64,000 nt of DNA, from contig NZ_MRST01000019.1 of NCBI RefSeq assembly GCF_001902145.1, positions 124,001-188,000 on the forward strand. The letters are read 5' to 3'. Within the stretch, counting starts at the first letter, position 1, and each line of letters begins with the position of its first letter. The notes under the pieces are model-generated. The model saw only the letters and a program-made list of their open reading frames with translations, did not search any database and was not told where the DNA came from. The position numbers and the translations under genes were made by a program. This document shows, piece by piece, positions 1 to 10,604 of the stretch. The DNA is from Pseudomonas fluorescens (GTDB lineage Bacteria; Pseudomonadota; Gammaproteobacteria; Pseudomonadales; Pseudomonadaceae).

Positions 1-383
1 TTGTTGGCCAGCAGGATTTTCTTGCCAGCATCGACTGCCGCCAAGGTCGGGCGCAAACCTGCCGCACCGACAATCGCCGCCACTACGGTATCCACGTGCG
101 CATCGGCCGAGACCTGGCACAACCCTGCCTCGCCAACCAATACCTGAGTGGCCAGCCCGGCAGCCCGCAGATCATCCTGCAGACTGCGAGCCGCAGCCGC
201 CTCTGGCACCACGGCAAAACGCGGCGAGTGACGCACGCACAAGGCCAGCAACTCGCGCAAACGCGTGAAGCCGGTCAGGGCGAAAACCTGATAGCGATCG
301 GGGTGACGCGCAATGACGTCCAGCGTACTGAGCCCGACCGAGCCGGTCGCGCCCAGCACCGTAACCTGCTGCAGGCGGCTCAC
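1..383 (-). CDS. dxr: 1-deoxy-D-xylulose 5-phosphate reductoisomerase, N-terminal part (cut by window edge)
   Basis: Second enzyme of the MEP isoprenoid pathway: converts DXP to 2-C-methyl-D-erythritol 4-phosphate using NADPH, in the cytosol. About 127 codons are visible. The N-terminus reads [17 protein letters not shown], with the Rossmann GATGSVG nucleotide-binding loop near residues 11-17, and the visible part ends at GKKILLANK, a family-typical stretch. The start is a GTG that shares four bases (GTGA, 380-383) with the cdsA stop, indicating translational coupling. It is the last visible gene of the rpsB-to-dxr block; the C-terminal two thirds lie outside the window. Confidence 0.93.
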   Translation of the reverse strand, partial: MSRLQQVTVLGATGSVGLSTLDVIARHPDRYQVFALTGFTRLRELLALCVRHSPRFAVVPEAAAARSLQDDLRAAGLATQVLVGEAGLCQVSADAHVDTVVAAIVGAAGLRPTLAAVDAGKKILLAN

Positions 384-1186
384 GAAGCGATCATCCACAA
401 CAGCACGGCAAAGATCGGCAGCGCGGCGGTGAGGCTGTCGATACGGTCAAGCACACCGCCATGACCTGGCAGCAGGTTACTGCTGTCCTTGATGCCAGCC
501 TGGCGTTTGAACATGCTCTCGGTAAGGTCACCCACCACCGAGATGAAGACGACGATAGCCGTCCCCAGCAAGGCCAGGAGCACTTCCTTTACCGACCAGT
601 CACGCACCACACCGACCACCAGGGTGATCAGCAGCGTCAAGGCCAGGCCGCCGTATACGCCTTCCCAGCTCTTGCCTGGGCTGACGGCCGGGGCCAGCTT
701 GCGCTTGCCAAAGGCTCTACCCGAGAAGTAGGCACCAATGTCAGCGCCCCATACCAACACCATCACAGCCAGGATCAATTCGTTGCCCAGAGGGTAACGC
801 TTGATCTCCACCAGCCCTTGCCAGGCCGGCAAGAGGATCGCCAGGCCAATTACCAGCTTGCAGGCCACGCTGGACCATTGGCCACTGGTGCGCGGATAGG
901 TGAGCACCAGGAAAGTCGCCAACGCCCACCACAACACTGCTGCCCCCAGCACCCAGGGCGCGATGTCCGGCAGGATGTACATGAAGAACAACAGCAGCGC
1001 GACCAAGGCGGCATAGGCCACACGCGGCAACTGGTTGACGAAGCCTGCCAGGCGCGCCCACTCCCACGCACCAAGGGTCACGACCAGGCCGATGAACAGC
1101 GCAAAGCCGGAACCGTCGAGCAGGAAAAAACCGCACAAGGCAATCGGCAGCAGGATCAGCGCCGTGATGATTCGTTGTTTAAGCAT
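380..1186 (-). CDS. cdsA: Phosphatidate cytidylyltransferase (CDP-diglyceride synthase)
   Basis: Makes CDP-diacylglycerol from phosphatidic acid and CTP in the inner membrane, the branch point to all phospholipids. 268 aa with several hydrophobic helices from residue 5 onward. The family signature lies near the C-terminus: [11 protein letters not shown] followed by the [13 protein letters not shown] block, with the conserved K-R, K-D, H-G-G and D-R-x-D residues. The start ATG directly abuts the uppS stop, and the stop overlaps the dxr start by four bases, so it sits in a tightly coupled uppS-cdsA-dxr set. Length and signature are normal for the family. Confidence 0.96.
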   Translation of the reverse strand: MLKQRIITALILLPIALCGFFLLDGSGFALFIGLVVTLGAWEWARLAGFVNQLPRVAYAALVALLLFFMYILPDIAPWVLGAAVLWWALATFLVLTYPRTSGQWSSVACKLVIGLAILLPAWQGLVEIKRYPLGNELILAVMVLVWGADIGAYFSGRAFGKRKLAPAVSPGKSWEGVYGGLALTLLITLVVGVVRDWSVKEVLLALLGTAIVVFISVVGDLTESMFKRQAGIKDSSNLLPGHGGVLDRIDSLTAALPIFAVLLWMIAS

Positions 1187-1942
1187 TTAAACCCGGGCTC
1201 CAGCTTCGATCTGCTCGCTCGTTTTACCGAAGCGACGCTGACGGGAAGCGAAATCAGCCAGTGCATTACGCATGGCATCGTGTTTGAAGTCCGGCCAGAA
1301 CAGGTCGGAGAAGTACAGCTCGGTGTAGGCCAGCTGCCACAGCAGGAAATTGCTGATGCGATGCTCGCCACCGGTACGAATGCACAGGTCCGGCAACGGC
1401 AGGTCGCCGGTCACCAGGCAGGTTTGCAACAGTTGGGGCGTGATGTCGTCCGCACGCAGATGACCGGCCTGCACTTCGCGGGCCAGCCGCTGCGCAGCCT
1501 GGGCAATGTCCCACTGGCCACCGTAGTTGGCTGCGATCTGCAACACAAAACGGTTACTACCGGCAGTGATGGCCTCGGCTTCGCGCATGGCGGCTTGCAG
1601 TTCCGGATGGAACCGCGAGCGATCACCGATGATACGCAGACTGATGTTGTTGTCATTGAGGCGCTTGGCCTCACGACGCAGAGCCTTGAAGAACAGGTCC
1701 ATCAAGGCACTGACTTCATCGGCGGGTCGCTGCCAGTTCTCACTGGAGAACGCGAACAAGGTCAATACTTCGACCTTGGCCTCGGCACACACCTCAATCA
1801 CCGCCCTTACCGCGTCAACACCCGCTTTATGCCCGGCCACACCCGGCATAAAGCGTTTTTTCGCCCAGCGATTATTCCCATCCATGATGATCGCGACATG
1901 GCGCGGCACCACGGAGGGCACAGTCTGCTTGGTCTTTTCCAT
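1187..1942 (-). CDS. uppS: Isoprenyl transferase (di-trans,poly-cis-undecaprenyl diphosphate synthase)
   Basis: Condenses farnesyl diphosphate with isopentenyl diphosphates to give the C55 lipid carrier for peptidoglycan and O-antigen. 251 aa. The cis-prenyltransferase motif HVAIIMDGNNRWA (residues about 15-27) carries the catalytic Asp and the Asn/Arg/Trp shell. The C-terminal LCIRTGGEHRISNFLLW block holds the substrate-binding Arg residues and is followed by the usual WP-D motif region (FSDLFWPDF). It lies 17 bp downstream of frr and abuts cdsA, linking the MEP pathway (dxr) to lipid carrier synthesis in one operon. Confidence 0.96.
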   Translation of the reverse strand: MEKTKQTVPSVVPRHVAIIMDGNNRWAKKRFMPGVAGHKAGVDAVRAVIEVCAEAKVEVLTLFAFSSENWQRPADEVSALMDLFFKALRREAKRLNDNNISLRIIGDRSRFHPELQAAMREAEAITAGSNRFVLQIAANYGGQWDIAQAAQRLAREVQAGHLRADDITPQLLQTCLVTGDLPLPDLCIRTGGEHRISNFLLWQLAYTELYFSDLFWPDFKHDAMRNALADFASRQRRFGKTSEQIEAGARV

Positions 1943-1959
1943 GAAGGCGTCCTGACCCC

Positions 1960-2517
1960 TTATACGGCCATCAGGTCCTTTTCTTTTTCTTCGGTCGCCT
2001 TGGTGATCTGGGCTTCGGCGTCTTTGGTCAGCTTGTCGATATCAGCGACGGCACGGCGCTCTTCGTCTTCGCTGATTTCCTTGTCCTTGACCAGCTTCTT
2101 CAGGTCGCCCAGCGCATCGCGGCGGATGTTACGCACGGCAACGCGCGCATCTTCAGCAGCACTGCGCGCCTGCTTGGTGAAGCCCTTGCGGGTCTCTTCG
2201 GTCAGGGCTGGCATGGAGATCAGCAGCAACTCGCCCAGGTTGGTCGGGTTGAGGTTCAGGCCGGCACTCTGGATAGCCTTGTCGACAGCCGCGAGCATGT
2301 TACGCTCGAACGCCACGACTTGCAGGGTACGCGAATCCTTCACGGTCACGTTGGCCACACCGCTCAGCGGGGTGTCGGAACCGTAGTAAGGCACCATCAC
2401 GCTGCCCAGGATGCTTGGGTGGGCCTTGCCAGTACGGATCTGGCCAAAGGCGTGGCTCAAGGATTCCAGGGATTTCTGCATACGCGCCTGGGCGTCTTTC
2501 TTGATTTCGTTGATCAT
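1960..2517 (-). CDS. frr: Ribosome recycling factor
   Basis: Splits post-termination ribosomes together with EF-G. 185 aa, the standard RRF length. Family features are visible: the N-terminal long helix ([20 protein letters not shown]), the [10 protein letters not shown] motif near residues 28-37 and the C-terminal helices rich in K/E. The start ATG overlaps the pyrH stop by four bases (ATGA), giving translational coupling with UMP kinase. The order tsf-pyrH-frr is highly conserved in gammaproteobacteria. Confidence 0.97.
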   Translation of the reverse strand: MINEIKKDAQARMQKSLESLSHAFGQIRTGKAHPSILGSVMVPYYGSDTPLSGVANVTVKDSRTLQVVAFERNMLAAVDKAIQSAGLNLNPTNLGELLLISMPALTEETRKGFTKQARSAAEDARVAVRNIRRDALGDLKKLVKDKEISEDEERRAVADIDKLTKDAEAQITKATEEKEKDLMAV

Positions 2518-3257
2518 TGTTGGCCTTCCTCGATCAGAGTCCCTTCTGCGCCGCCGTGTACGATATTCAGCAGGGCGCCGGGCTTGTTCATGTTAAATAC
2601 GCGCAGCGGCATCTTGTGGTCGCGGCACAGGCAGATAGCGGTCAGGTCCATGACACCCAGCTTGCGATCCAGTACTTCATCGTAGGTCAGATGATCGAAC
2701 TTCTCGGCATGCGGGTCTTTGAATGGGTCTGCAGTGTATACGCCATCCACCTTGGTCGCCTTCAACACCACGTCGGCATCGATTTCGATAGCACGCAGGC
2801 ATGCGGCCGAGTCAGTGGTGAAGAACGGGTTACCTGTGCCAGCGGCAAAGATCACCACTTCCTTGGAGTTCAGGTGGCGCATGGCTTTGCGGCGATCATA
2901 GTGATCGGTCACGCCAACCATGGAAATTGCCGACATCACGATGGCCGAGATGTTGGCGCGCTCCAGGGCGTCGCGCATGGCGAGGGCGTTCATCACAGTG
3001 GCCAGCATGCCCATGTGGTCGCCGGTAACCCGGTCCATACCGGCCGCACTCAGTGCCGCACCGCGGAACAGGTTGCCACCACCAATCACCAGGCCGACCT
3101 GCACGCCGATACCGACCAATTGGCCGACTTCCAGCGCCATGCGGTCAAGCACCTTGGGGTCGATCCCGAACTCTTCCGAGCCCATCAGGGCCTCGCCGCT
3201 GAGCTTGAGTAGAATGCGTTTATAGCGAGCCTGATAACCACTGCCCTGCTGAGCCAT
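2514..3257 (-). CDS. pyrH: UMP kinase
   Basis: Phosphorylates UMP to UDP with ATP; hexameric amino-acid-kinase fold enzyme controlling pyrimidine supply. 247 aa. The N-terminal [13 protein letters not shown] motif (phosphate-binding Lys and Gly), the [13 protein letters not shown] glycine-rich loop and the [16 protein letters not shown] motif typical of bacterial PyrH are all present. It is separated from tsf by 210 bp containing a terminator, so it probably has its own promoter in addition to read-through. It overlaps frr by four bases. Confidence 0.97.
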   Translation of the reverse strand: MAQQGSGYQARYKRILLKLSGEALMGSEEFGIDPKVLDRMALEVGQLVGIGVQVGLVIGGGNLFRGAALSAAGMDRVTGDHMGMLATVMNALAMRDALERANISAIVMSAISMVGVTDHYDRRKAMRHLNSKEVVIFAAGTGNPFFTTDSAACLRAIEIDADVVLKATKVDGVYTADPFKDPHAEKFDHLTYDEVLDRKLGVMDLTAICLCRDHKMPLRVFNMNKPGALLNIVHGGAEGTLIEEGQQ

Positions 3258-3412
3258 TGCGAATCTCTCCTGCGGCGTATTTTTTAAAAATTCTTGGCGA
3301 GCCGTTTACGGCTTGCGTTCACTCTAGCTGGACGCTGTCACAGCGCCATCGGAACACGGCTTTGTAAGCCAGTTCCGAGAGGAAACCAAATAAAATTGGC
3401 CTTCCCATTTGA

Positions 3413-3446
3413 AAAGAGGCTGCGCGCGTGAGCGGGCAGCCTCTTT
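3413..3446 (-). terminator. Rho-independent terminator after tsf
   Basis: An 11-bp perfect stem (3413-3423 with 3436-3446) reads AAAGAGGCTGC/GCAGCCTCTTT around a 12-base loop, followed on the minus strand by TTTT and a U-rich tract. It lies 21 bp past the tsf stop and would end the rpsB-tsf transcript, separating it from pyrH-frr. Confidence 0.85.
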
Positions 3447-3467
3447 CGGCGACAGTTTGGAACTGTC

Positions 3468-4331
3468 TTATTGCTTGGCGGCAGCCAGCTGGGCAGCAAC
3501 TTCTTCAGCGAAGTTGTCGACCGGCTTCTCGATGCCTTCGCCTACTTTGAAGTAAGTGAAGGAAACGATTTCAGCACCGGCTTTCTTGGCCAGTTCGCCA
3601 ACCTTGATTTCAGGGTTCTTGACGAACGCCTGCTCAACCAGGCTCGCTTCAGCCAGGAACTTGCTGATGCGGCCCTTGATCATGTTTTCAACGATGTTCT
3701 CTGGCTTGCCGGCGATCTTGTCGGCGTTGAGGCTCAGGAACACAGCTTTTTCACGTTCGATTGCGTCGGCAGACACTTCCGAAGGCAGCAGGAACTCAGG
3801 GTTGCTTGCAGCAACGTGCATTGCGATGTCTTTAGCCAGCTCAACGTCGCCGCCTTTCAGAACAACTGCAACACCGATCTTGTTGCCGTGCAGGTAACCA
3901 CCAACCACATCACCTTCAACGCGAACCAGGCGACGGATGTTGACGTTTTCGCCAACCTTGCCGACCAGTACCAGGCGATCAGCTTCTTGAGCTTCGATCA
4001 GCGGGGCGGCGTCAGTCATTTTCTCGGCGAACGCTTTTTCAACGCTGGCAGCAACGAATGCCTTGAAGTCGTCCTGCAGAGCCAGGAAGTCGGTCTGGGA
4101 GTTCACTTCCAGCAGAACGGCGGACTTGCCGTCTTCTTTCAGAGCGATAGCGCCTTCAGCAGCCACGTTGCCTGCTTTCTTGGCAGCCTTGATGGCGCCG
4201 GAAGCACGCATGTCATCAATGGCTTTTTCGATGTCGCCGCCGGCCTTGGTCAAGGCCTTTTTGCAATCCATCATGCCTTCGCCGGTACGCTCACGCAGTT
4301 CTTTAACCAACGCTGCAGTAATCTCTGCCAT
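3468..4331 (-). CDS. tsf: Translation elongation factor Ts
   Basis: Guanine nucleotide exchange factor for EF-Tu. 287 aa. The signature in the N-terminal UBA-like domain is intact (LRERTGEGMMDCKKAL, residues about 11-26), followed by the SQTDFLAL motif (residues about 78-85) that contacts the EF-Tu Mg2+/nucleotide site. It lies 191 bp downstream of rpsB, the near-universal rpsB-tsf pair, with a strong hairpin in the gap that probably makes tsf expression partly dependent on read-through. The start is preceded by a good GAGGA Shine-Dalgarno sequence. Confidence 0.97.
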   Translation of the reverse strand: MAEITAALVKELRERTGEGMMDCKKALTKAGGDIEKAIDDMRASGAIKAAKKAGNVAAEGAIALKEDGKSAVLLEVNSQTDFLALQDDFKAFVAASVEKAFAEKMTDAAPLIEAQEADRLVLVGKVGENVNIRRLVRVEGDVVGGYLHGNKIGVAVVLKGGDVELAKDIAMHVAASNPEFLLPSEVSADAIEREKAVFLSLNADKIAGKPENIVENMIKGRISKFLAEASLVEQAFVKNPEIKVGELAKKAGAEIVSFTYFKVGEGIEKPVDNFAEEVAAQLAAAKQ

Positions 4332-4467
4332 TTCAAAATCCTCTTGGATAGGTTTTCAACCATTCCACCCGATCAAACGGGCGATCAATTCTTCCCGAAT
4401 CTCCGCTGTAGGCCGCTGCACGTTACAAATGCTGTAGCTGCGCTGCCGACAAATGGTTTTCGAGGTG

Positions 4468-4496
4468 GCAAAAAGGGGGCCAAGCCCCCTTTTTGC
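4468..4496 (-). terminator. Terminator/attenuator between rpsB and tsf
   Basis: A 13-bp stem GCAAAAAGGGGGC/GCCCCCTTTTTGC with a 3-base loop lies just past the rpsB stop. On the minus strand the descending arm carries the T-run. Because tsf follows without another obvious strong promoter, this hairpin may act as a leaky terminator setting the S2:EF-Ts ratio; that role is inference. Confidence 0.8.
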
Positions 4497-4522
4497 TTAC
4501 TGAGTCAACGCCAGGGCGTCAG

Positions 4523-5260
4523 TTACTCAGCGGCAGCTACCGGAGCTTCTTCAACGAACTGCTCGGTACCACCAGCAACGTGGTTGCGACCACGGATTAC
4601 AGCGTCAGCCATCGAACCCATGTACAGCTGGATAGCGCGGATTGCGTCATCGTTGCCTGGGATGATGTAGTCAACGCCTTCCGGGCTGCTGTTGGTATCG
4701 ACTACGCCGATAACCGGGATGCCCAGCTTGTTGGCTTCGGTGATCGCGATGCGCTCGTGATCAACGTCGATAACGAACAGTGCGTCAGGCAGACCGCCCA
4801 TGTCCTTGATACCACCCAGGGAACGATCGAGCTTTTCCAGGTCACGGGAGCGCATCAGCGCTTCTTTCTTGGTCAGCTTGGCGAAAGTACCGTCTTCGGC
4901 TTGCACTTCAAGGTCACGCAGACGCTTGATGGAAGCACGGATGGTTTTGAAGTTGGTCAGCATGCCGCCCAACCAGCGGTGATCGACGTACGGCGAACCG
5001 CAACGTGCTGCTTCTTCAGCAACGATCTTGCCAGCGGAACGCTTGGTGCCGACGAACAGGATCTTGTTTTTGCCCTGGGCCAGACGCTCTACGAAAGTCA
5101 GCGCTTCGTTGAACATTGGCAGGGTTTTTTCAAGGTTGATAATGTGAATCTTGTTACGCGCACCGAAAATGTACTTACCCATTTTCGGGTTCCAGTAACG
5201 GGTCTGGTGACCGAAGTGCACACCGGCCTTCAGCATATCGCGCATGTTGACTTGGGACAT
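4523..5260 (-). CDS. rpsB: 30S ribosomal protein S2
   Basis: Small-subunit protein binding late in 30S assembly and helping S1 dock. 245 aa. Characteristic blocks: [19 protein letters not shown] at residues about 9-27, and the [18 protein letters not shown] and [19 protein letters not shown] blocks in the second half. Family length is normal. It begins the minus-strand block and is divergent from map across a 387-bp gap that holds a long leader and promoter. The Shine-Dalgarno sequence AAGGAAC lies a few bases before the ATG. Confidence 0.98.
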   Translation of the reverse strand: MSQVNMRDMLKAGVHFGHQTRYWNPKMGKYIFGARNKIHIINLEKTLPMFNEALTFVERLAQGKNKILFVGTKRSAGKIVAEEAARCGSPYVDHRWLGGMLTNFKTIRASIKRLRDLEVQAEDGTFAKLTKKEALMRSRDLEKLDRSLGGIKDMGGLPDALFVIDVDHERIAITEANKLGIPVIGVVDTNSSPEGVDYIIPGNDDAIRAIQLYMGSMADAVIRGRNHVAGGTEQFVEEAPVAAAE

Positions 5261-5407
5261 GATAGTTCCTTAATAAGTCGGGTTTGGCCTCCACGTATCC
5301 CAATGACCAACCAGCGGCATCAAGGCCTCCGGCACCCAGGTCATCGTGTCGACACGTGTGTGGATTTAAGCTTTGCGGGGTATCCCCGGAAAGCGGCGCA
5401 TTTTATA
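5261..5407 (-). promoter_or_regulatory. rpsB promoter (-10) and long structured 5' leader
   Basis: On the minus strand a good -10 (TATAAA, 5402-5407) lies about 140 bases before rpsB; I find no clear -35. The leader contains a stable mini-hairpin CGGGG-ata-CCCCG (5376-5388) and a palindrome GTGTCGACAC (5347-5356). In gammaproteobacteria the rpsB leader is a known target of S2 autoregulation, so this leader is a plausible autogenous operator, but I did not fold or align it. Confidence 0.45.
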
Positions 5408-5647
5408 CCACAGCATCGGCAAAAACGAAACCCGCAATCACACTTGCCCGTCGTCACCTTTGCGTAAGCCCTTGAATACAGCCAGCATGCCTCTACCTCA
5501 TAGAGAGAAGCGATCACCAGACGCGCATGATTTGCCAGCATCGTCTGTTAGAATCGCGTTTTTTGGGACTTGTGCGAATGCTGTAACCTTTTGTCGCGCC
5601 CCCGTGAACCGTATTGATTTCAGCGCGTCGCGCTAGAGAGAGCCTGT
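5408..5647. other. Rest of the rpsB/map divergent gap
   Basis: This 240-bp stretch should hold upstream promoter elements of rpsB and the map promoter. A weak candidate map -10 (TAGAAT) lies at about 5549 and a GAGAGAG Shine-Dalgarno lies just before the map ATG. I see no coding region or repeat here. Confidence 0.35.
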
Positions 5648-6430
5648 ATGACCGTTACCTTGAAAACCGCCGAAGACATCGCAGGCATGCGCGTTGCCGG
5701 CAAACTGGCTGCCGACGTGCTGGAAATGATCGCCGAACACGTCAAGCCCGGCGTCACCACCGAAGCGCTGGACCGTATTTGCCACGACTATATAGTTGAC
5801 GTGCAAAAAGCCATCCCTGCCCCGCTGAATTACAAAGGCTTTCCCAAGTCGATCTGCACCTCGATCAACCACGTCGTCTGCCACGGCATTCCCGGTGACA
5901 AGCCACTGAAGGACGGCGACACCCTGAACATCGACGTCACGGTGATCAAGGATGGCTACCACGGCGACACCAGCCGCATGTTCCACGTCGGCACTGTGCC
6001 GGTGTGGGCCGAGCGCCTGTCCCAGGTCACCCAGGAATGCATGTACAAGGCCATCGAGATCGTCAAGCCCGGCTGCCGCCTGGGTGACATCGGTGAAGTG
6101 ATCCAGAAGCACGCGGAAAAGAACGGCTTCTCGGTGGTACGCGAATTCTGCGGCCACGGTATCGGCAAGGTGTTCCACGAAGAGCCGCAGATTTTGCACT
6201 ACGGCCGCGCCGGCACCGGCATGGAACTCAAGGCTGGCATGACCTTCACCATCGAACCGATGATCAACCAGGGCAAGGCCGACACCAAGGTGCTGGGCGA
6301 CGGCTGGACCGCCATCACCAAGGACCGCAAGCTCTCGGCCCAATGGGAGCACACCCTGCTGGTCACCGAGACCGGCTACGAGATCTTCACCCTGCGCGCC
6401 GACGATACCATCCCACGCGTTTCGGCCTGA
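5648..6430 (+). CDS. map: Methionine aminopeptidase type I
   Basis: Removes the initiator Met from nascent proteins; dinuclear metalloenzyme acting at the ribosome exit. 260 aa, type Ia length without a zinc-finger extension. The pita-bread fold signature is present: metal ligands in LNIDVTVIKDGYHGD (two Asp), FCGHGIGKVFHEEP (His), FTIEPM (Glu) and QWEHTLLV (Glu). It is transcribed divergently from rpsB and lies 64 bp upstream of glnD, so the two are probably co-transcribed. Confidence 0.98.
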   Translation: MTVTLKTAEDIAGMRVAGKLAADVLEMIAEHVKPGVTTEALDRICHDYIVDVQKAIPAPLNYKGFPKSICTSINHVVCHGIPGDKPLKDGDTLNIDVTVIKDGYHGDTSRMFHVGTVPVWAERLSQVTQECMYKAIEIVKPGCRLGDIGEVIQKHAEKNGFSVVREFCGHGIGKVFHEEPQILHYGRAGTGMELKAGMTFTIEPMINQGKADTKVLGDGWTAITKDRKLSAQWEHTLLVTETGYEIFTLRADDTIPRVSA

Positions 6431-6494
6431 AGGTTGCCCAGGTTTTCCCGCAGCGTGTTGTGACTGACTGATAGATAGAAAGGAAAGCCGAACG

Positions 6495-9197
6495 ATGCCC
6501 CAGGTGGATCCCGAACTCTTCGACCGTGGCCAGTTCCAGGCCGAGCTGGCACTGAAGGCAAGCCCCATCGCCGCCTTCAAGAAGGCCATCCGCCAAGCCC
6601 GCGAGGTGCTCGATGCGCGCTTTCGCAGCGGTCGGGATATTCGCCGCCTGATCGAAGACCGCGCCTGGTTCGTCGATAACATCCTGCAAAAGGCCTGGGA
6701 GCAGTTCAATTGGAGTTTCGACGCCGATATCGCCCTGGTGGCGGTTGGCGGCTACGGCCGCGGCGAACTGCACCCCTACTCCGACATCGACCTGCTGATC
6801 CTGCTGGACCAGGCCGATCATGAGACCTTTCGCGATTCCATCGAGCGTTTTCTGACGTTGCTGTGGGACATCGGCCTGGAAGTCGGCCAGAGCGTACGCT
6901 CGGTGGACGAATGTGCCGAAGAGGCCCGTGCCGACCTGACGGTGGTCACCAACCTGATGGAAAGCCGCACCATCTGCGGCCCCGAGCGCCTGCGCCAGCG
7001 CATGCTCGAAGTCACCAGCACCGCACACATGTGGCCAAGCAAAGACTTTTTCCTGGCCAAGCGCGCCGAGCAAAAAGCCCGGCACCACAAGTACAACGAC
7101 ACCGAATACAACCTGGAACCCAACGTCAAAGGCTCACCCGGCGGGCTGCGGGATATCCAGACAATTTTGTGGGTGGCGCGCCGCCAATACGGCACGCTGA
7201 ACCTGCGCGCCCTGGCCGGCGAAGGCTTTCTGGTGGAGAGCGAAAATTCCCTGCTGGCCTCGTCCCAGGAATTCCTGTGGAAGGTGCGCTACGCCCTGCA
7301 CATGCTGGCCGGTCGTTCCGAAGACCGCCTGCTCTTCGATCACCAGCGCTCTATCGCCACCCTGCTGGGCTTTGAAGGCGAAGATGCGAAGACCAGCATC
7401 GAAAGCTTCATGCAGCAGTATTACCGGGTAGTCATGAGCATTGCCCAGCTCAGCGACTTGATCATCCAGCACTTCGAAGAAGTGATCCTGGCCCCCGAAA
7501 ACGAAGCGCCGCCGCAGCCGATCAATGCGCGTTTCCAGTTGCACGACGGCTATATCGAAGCACGCAACGACAACGTGTTCCGCCGCACGCCGTTCGCCAT
7601 GCTGGAAATCTTCGTGTTGATGGCCCAGCAGCCGGAGATCAAAGGCGTGCGCGCCGACACCATCCGCTTGCTGCGGGAAAACCGTCACCTGATCGACGAC
7701 GATTTTCGCAACGACATTCGCAATACCAGCCTGTTTATCGAGCTGTTCAAGTGCCGCATCGGCATCCACCGCAACCTGCGGCGCATGAACCGCTACGGCA
7801 TTCTCGGGCGCTACCTGCCGGAGTTCGGCTTTATCGTCGGGCAGATGCAGCACGACCTGTTCCACATCTACACCGTCGATGCCCACACCCTGAACCTGAT
7901 CAAGCACCTGCGAAAGTTGCAGTACACCCAGGTGTCAGAGAAATTCCCGCTGGCCAGTAAGCTGATGGCCAAGCTGCCCAAGCCCGAGTTGATTTACCTG
8001 GCCGGCTTGTACCACGACATCGGCAAGGGCCGGCATGGCGACCACTCGGAGATCGGCGCGGTGGATGCCGAATCCTTCTGCCAGCGCCACCAGTTGCCAT
8101 TGTGGGACAGCCGCCTGATTGTCTGGCTGGTGCAGAACCACCTGGTGATGTCGACCACGGCCCAGCGCAAGGACTTGTCCGACCCACAGGTGATTCACGA
8201 CTTTGCCGGCATCGTCGGCGATGAGACCCGTCTCGACTACCTGTATGTGCTGACCGTCTCCGATATCAACGCCACTAACCCCACGCTCTGGAACTCCTGG
8301 CGCGCCAGCCTGCTGCGCCAGCTGTACACCGAGACCAAGCGCGCCCTGCGCCGTGGCCTGGAGAACCCGGTGGACCGCGAAGAGCAGATCCGCCGCACCC
8401 AAAGCGCAGCCCTGGATATCCTGGTGCGCGGCGGTAACGACCCGGACGACGTCGAGCAACTCTGGTCGCAACTGGGTGACGATTACTTCCTGCGCCACAC
8501 CGCCGGCGACGTAGCCTGGCACAGTGACGCAATCCTGCAGCAACCCGCCGATGGCGGCCCGTTGGTCTTGATCAAGGAAACCACCCAGCGCGAATTCGAA
8601 GGCGGCACGCAGATCTTCATCTACGCGCCCGACCAGCACGACTTCTTCGCCGTGACCGTGGCGGCCATGGACCAGCTCAACCTGAACATCCATGACGCCC
8701 GGGTCATCACCTCCAGCAGCCAGTTCACCCTCGACACCTACATCGTGCTCGACGCCGACGGCGACTCGATTGGCGACAACCCGGCGCGTGTGAAAAAGAT
8801 CCGCGAGGGCCTCACCGAAGCCCTGCGCAACCCCGACGACTACCCCACCATCATCCAGCGCCGGGTGCCGCGCCAGCTCAAGCATTTTGCCTTTGCGCCC
8901 CAAGTGACCATTTCCAACGACGCACAGCGACCGGTGACGGTGCTGGAGCTCAGCGCACCGGATCGCCCAGGCCTGCTGGCGCGTATCGGCGGAATTTTCC
9001 TGGAGTTCGACCTGTCATTGCAAAATGCCAAGATTGCGACCCTGGGCGAGCGGGTGGAAGACGTGTTCTTTATCACCGATGCCGACAACCAGCCACTGTC
9101 CGACCCGGAGCTGTGCCTGCGTTTACAGGCGGCAATCGTGGAGCAGTTGAGCGTGACCCAGGAACCCGGTGTCGAGCTGACCAGACTGACTATTTGA
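6495..9197 (+). CDS. glnD: PII uridylyltransferase / uridylyl-removing enzyme
   Basis: Bifunctional nitrogen sensor: uridylylates PII proteins when glutamine is low and de-uridylylates them when it is high, so controlling NtrB/NtrC and glutamine synthetase adenylylation. 900 aa with the full domain order: nucleotidyltransferase domain ([19 protein letters not shown] near residues 84-102), HD domain ([13 protein letters not shown], about 505-517) for the uridylyl-removing activity, and two C-terminal ACT domains (the second begins [18 protein letters not shown]) that bind glutamine. An AAAGGA Shine-Dalgarno precedes the ATG. Confidence 0.98.
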   Translation: MPQVDPELFDRGQFQAELALKASPIAAFKKAIRQAREVLDARFRSGRDIRRLIEDRAWFVDNILQKAWEQFNWSFDADIALVAVGGYGRGELHPYSDIDLLILLDQADHETFRDSIERFLTLLWDIGLEVGQSVRSVDECAEEARADLTVVTNLMESRTICGPERLRQRMLEVTSTAHMWPSKDFFLAKRAEQKARHHKYNDTEYNLEPNVKGSPGGLRDIQTILWVARRQYGTLNLRALAGEGFLVESENSLLASSQEFLWKVRYALHMLAGRSEDRLLFDHQRSIATLLGFEGEDAKTSIESFMQQYYRVVMSIAQLSDLIIQHFEEVILAPENEAPPQPINARFQLHDGYIEARNDNVFRRTPFAMLEIFVLMAQQPEIKGVRADTIRLLRENRHLIDDDFRNDIRNTSLFIELFKCRIGIHRNLRRMNRYGILGRYLPEFGFIVGQMQHDLFHIYTVDAHTLNLIKHLRKLQYTQVSEKFPLASKLMAKLPKPELIYLAGLYHDIGKGRHGDHSEIGAVDAESFCQRHQLPLWDSRLIVWLVQNHLVMSTTAQRKDLSDPQVIHDFAGIVGDETRLDYLYVLTVSDINATNPTLWNSWRASLLRQLYTETKRALRRGLENPVDREEQIRRTQSAALDILVRGGNDPDDVEQLWSQLGDDYFLRHTAGDVAWHSDAILQQPADGGPLVLIKETTQREFEGGTQIFIYAPDQHDFFAVTVAAMDQLNLNIHDARVITSSSQFTLDTYIVLDADGDSIGDNPARVKKIREGLTEALRNPDDYPTIIQRRVPRQLKHFAFAPQVTISNDAQRPVTVLELSAPDRPGLLARIGGIFLEFDLSLQNAKIATLGERVEDVFFITDADNQPLSDPELCLRLQAAIVEQLSVTQEPGVELTRLTI

Positions 9198-9262
9198 ATT
9201 CTTAACTTTGTGAACACGAGCCAGCTCCCACAGGGTCCGCGCTCACCGTGATAGAGGCTTAT

Positions 9263-10462
9263 ATGAACAACGCCCTTAACCAGTTGCAGCCCTACCCCTT
9301 CGAGAAGCTGCGCGCCCTGCTCGGCAGCGTGACGCCGAACCCGGACAAACGCCCGATCGCACTGTCCATCGGCGAGCCCAAGCACAAGTCACCGGCCTTC
9401 GTTGCCGAGGCCTTGAGCAATAACCTCGATCAAATGGCGGTGTACCCCACCACATTGGGCATCCCGGCACTGCGTGAAGCCATCGGCGCCTGGTGCGAAC
9501 GCCGCTTCAACGTGCCCAAGGGCTGGCTGGACCCGGCGCGCAACATCCTGCCGGTCAACGGTACGCGCGAGGCGCTGTTTGCCTTCACCCAGACCGTGGT
9601 CAACCGTGGCGACGATGCGCTGGTAGTGAGCCCCAACCCGTTCTACCAGATCTACGAAGGCGCCGCGTTCCTGGCCGGGGCCAAGCCGCATTACCTGCCG
9701 TGCCTGGATAGCAACGGCTTCAATCCAGACTTCGATGCTGTCTCCCCCGATATCTGGAAACGCTGCCAGATCCTGTTCCTGTGCTCCCCCGGCAACCCGA
9801 CTGGTGCGCTGATTCCGGTCGCCACCCTGAAAAAACTCATCGCCCTGGCCGATGAATACGATTTCGTCATCGCCGCCGACGAATGCTACAGCGAACTGTA
9901 CTTCGACGAACAAACCCCACCACCGGGCCTGCTCAGCGCCTGCGTCGAGCTAGGGCGTCAGGACTTCAAGCGTTGCGTGGTGTTTCACAGCCTGTCCAAG
10001 CGCTCCAACCTGCCAGGCCTGCGCTCAGGCTTCGTGGCCGGCGACGCCGACATCCTCAAGGCCTTTTTGCTGTACCGCACTTACCACGGCTGCGCGATGC
10101 CAGTGCAAACCCAGCTTGCAAGCATTGCGGCCTGGCAGGACGAGGCCCACGTACTGGCCAACCGTGACCTGTACCGCGAGAAGTTTGACGCGGTGCTCGC
10201 GATCCTCAAGCCGGTGCTGGACGTGCAAAGCCCGGACGGCGGCTTTTACTTGTGGCCGAATGTACAAGGCGATGACGCCGCCTTCTGCCGCGACCTGTTC
10301 GTGGAAGAGCACGTGACCGTGGTGCCAGGCTCGTACCTGTCGCGAGAGGTAGACGGCACCAACCCCGGCGCCGGGCGTGTGCGTATGGCACTGGTTGCGC
10401 CGCTGGCGGAGTGTGTAGAGGCAGCTGAGCGGATTCGCGACTTCATCATCCGCAGCCGATGA
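9263..10462 (+). CDS. dapC: N-succinyldiaminopimelate aminotransferase
   Basis: PLP enzyme of the succinylase branch of lysine/meso-DAP synthesis: transaminates N-succinyl-2-amino-6-ketopimelate with glutamate. 399 aa. Aminotransferase class I fold: the LSPGNPTGALIP-type substrate loop (CSPGNPTGA), AADECYSELYFDE, and PLP-lysine motif HSLSKRSNLPGLRSGF. I chose the ATG at 9263, which has an AGAGG Shine-Dalgarno 6 bases upstream, over an upstream in-frame GTG at 9248 that overlaps that site. It works with dapD and dapE, both in this window. Confidence 0.93.
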   Translation: MNNALNQLQPYPFEKLRALLGSVTPNPDKRPIALSIGEPKHKSPAFVAEALSNNLDQMAVYPTTLGIPALREAIGAWCERRFNVPKGWLDPARNILPVNGTREALFAFTQTVVNRGDDALVVSPNPFYQIYEGAAFLAGAKPHYLPCLDSNGFNPDFDAVSPDIWKRCQILFLCSPGNPTGALIPVATLKKLIALADEYDFVIAADECYSELYFDEQTPPPGLLSACVELGRQDFKRCVVFHSLSKRSNLPGLRSGFVAGDADILKAFLLYRTYHGCAMPVQTQLASIAAWQDEAHVLANRDLYREKFDAVLAILKPVLDVQSPDGGFYLWPNVQGDDAAFCRDLFVEEHVTVVPGSYLSREVDGTNPGAGRVRMALVAPLAECVEAAERIRDFIIRSR

Positions 10463-10468
10463 CAATCG

Positions 10469-10497
10469 AAACCCGCCCCTGCAACGGGGGCGGTTTT
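10469..10497 (+). terminator. Rho-independent terminator after dapC
   Basis: GC-rich stem CCGCCCC/GGGGCGG with a small loop, directly followed by TTTTCT. It begins 7 bp after the dapC stop and ends the map-glnD-dapC transcription block. Confidence 0.8.
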
Positions 10498-10604
10498 CTA
10501 ATCATCTGCATAAGTAATAATTCGCCTTACACCCACCTGGAACACTTCTCCCAACACGATCACTCAAAGAGCACAACCATGTGCCATAGATCGGAGTAAC
10601 CATC

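Noticed and set aside
461..2386. 641-aa open frame on the plus strand opposite cdsA, uppS and frr
   Set aside because: It is antisense to three well-supported core genes, with a His/Gln/Arg-rich composition typical of shadow frames in GC-rich DNA.
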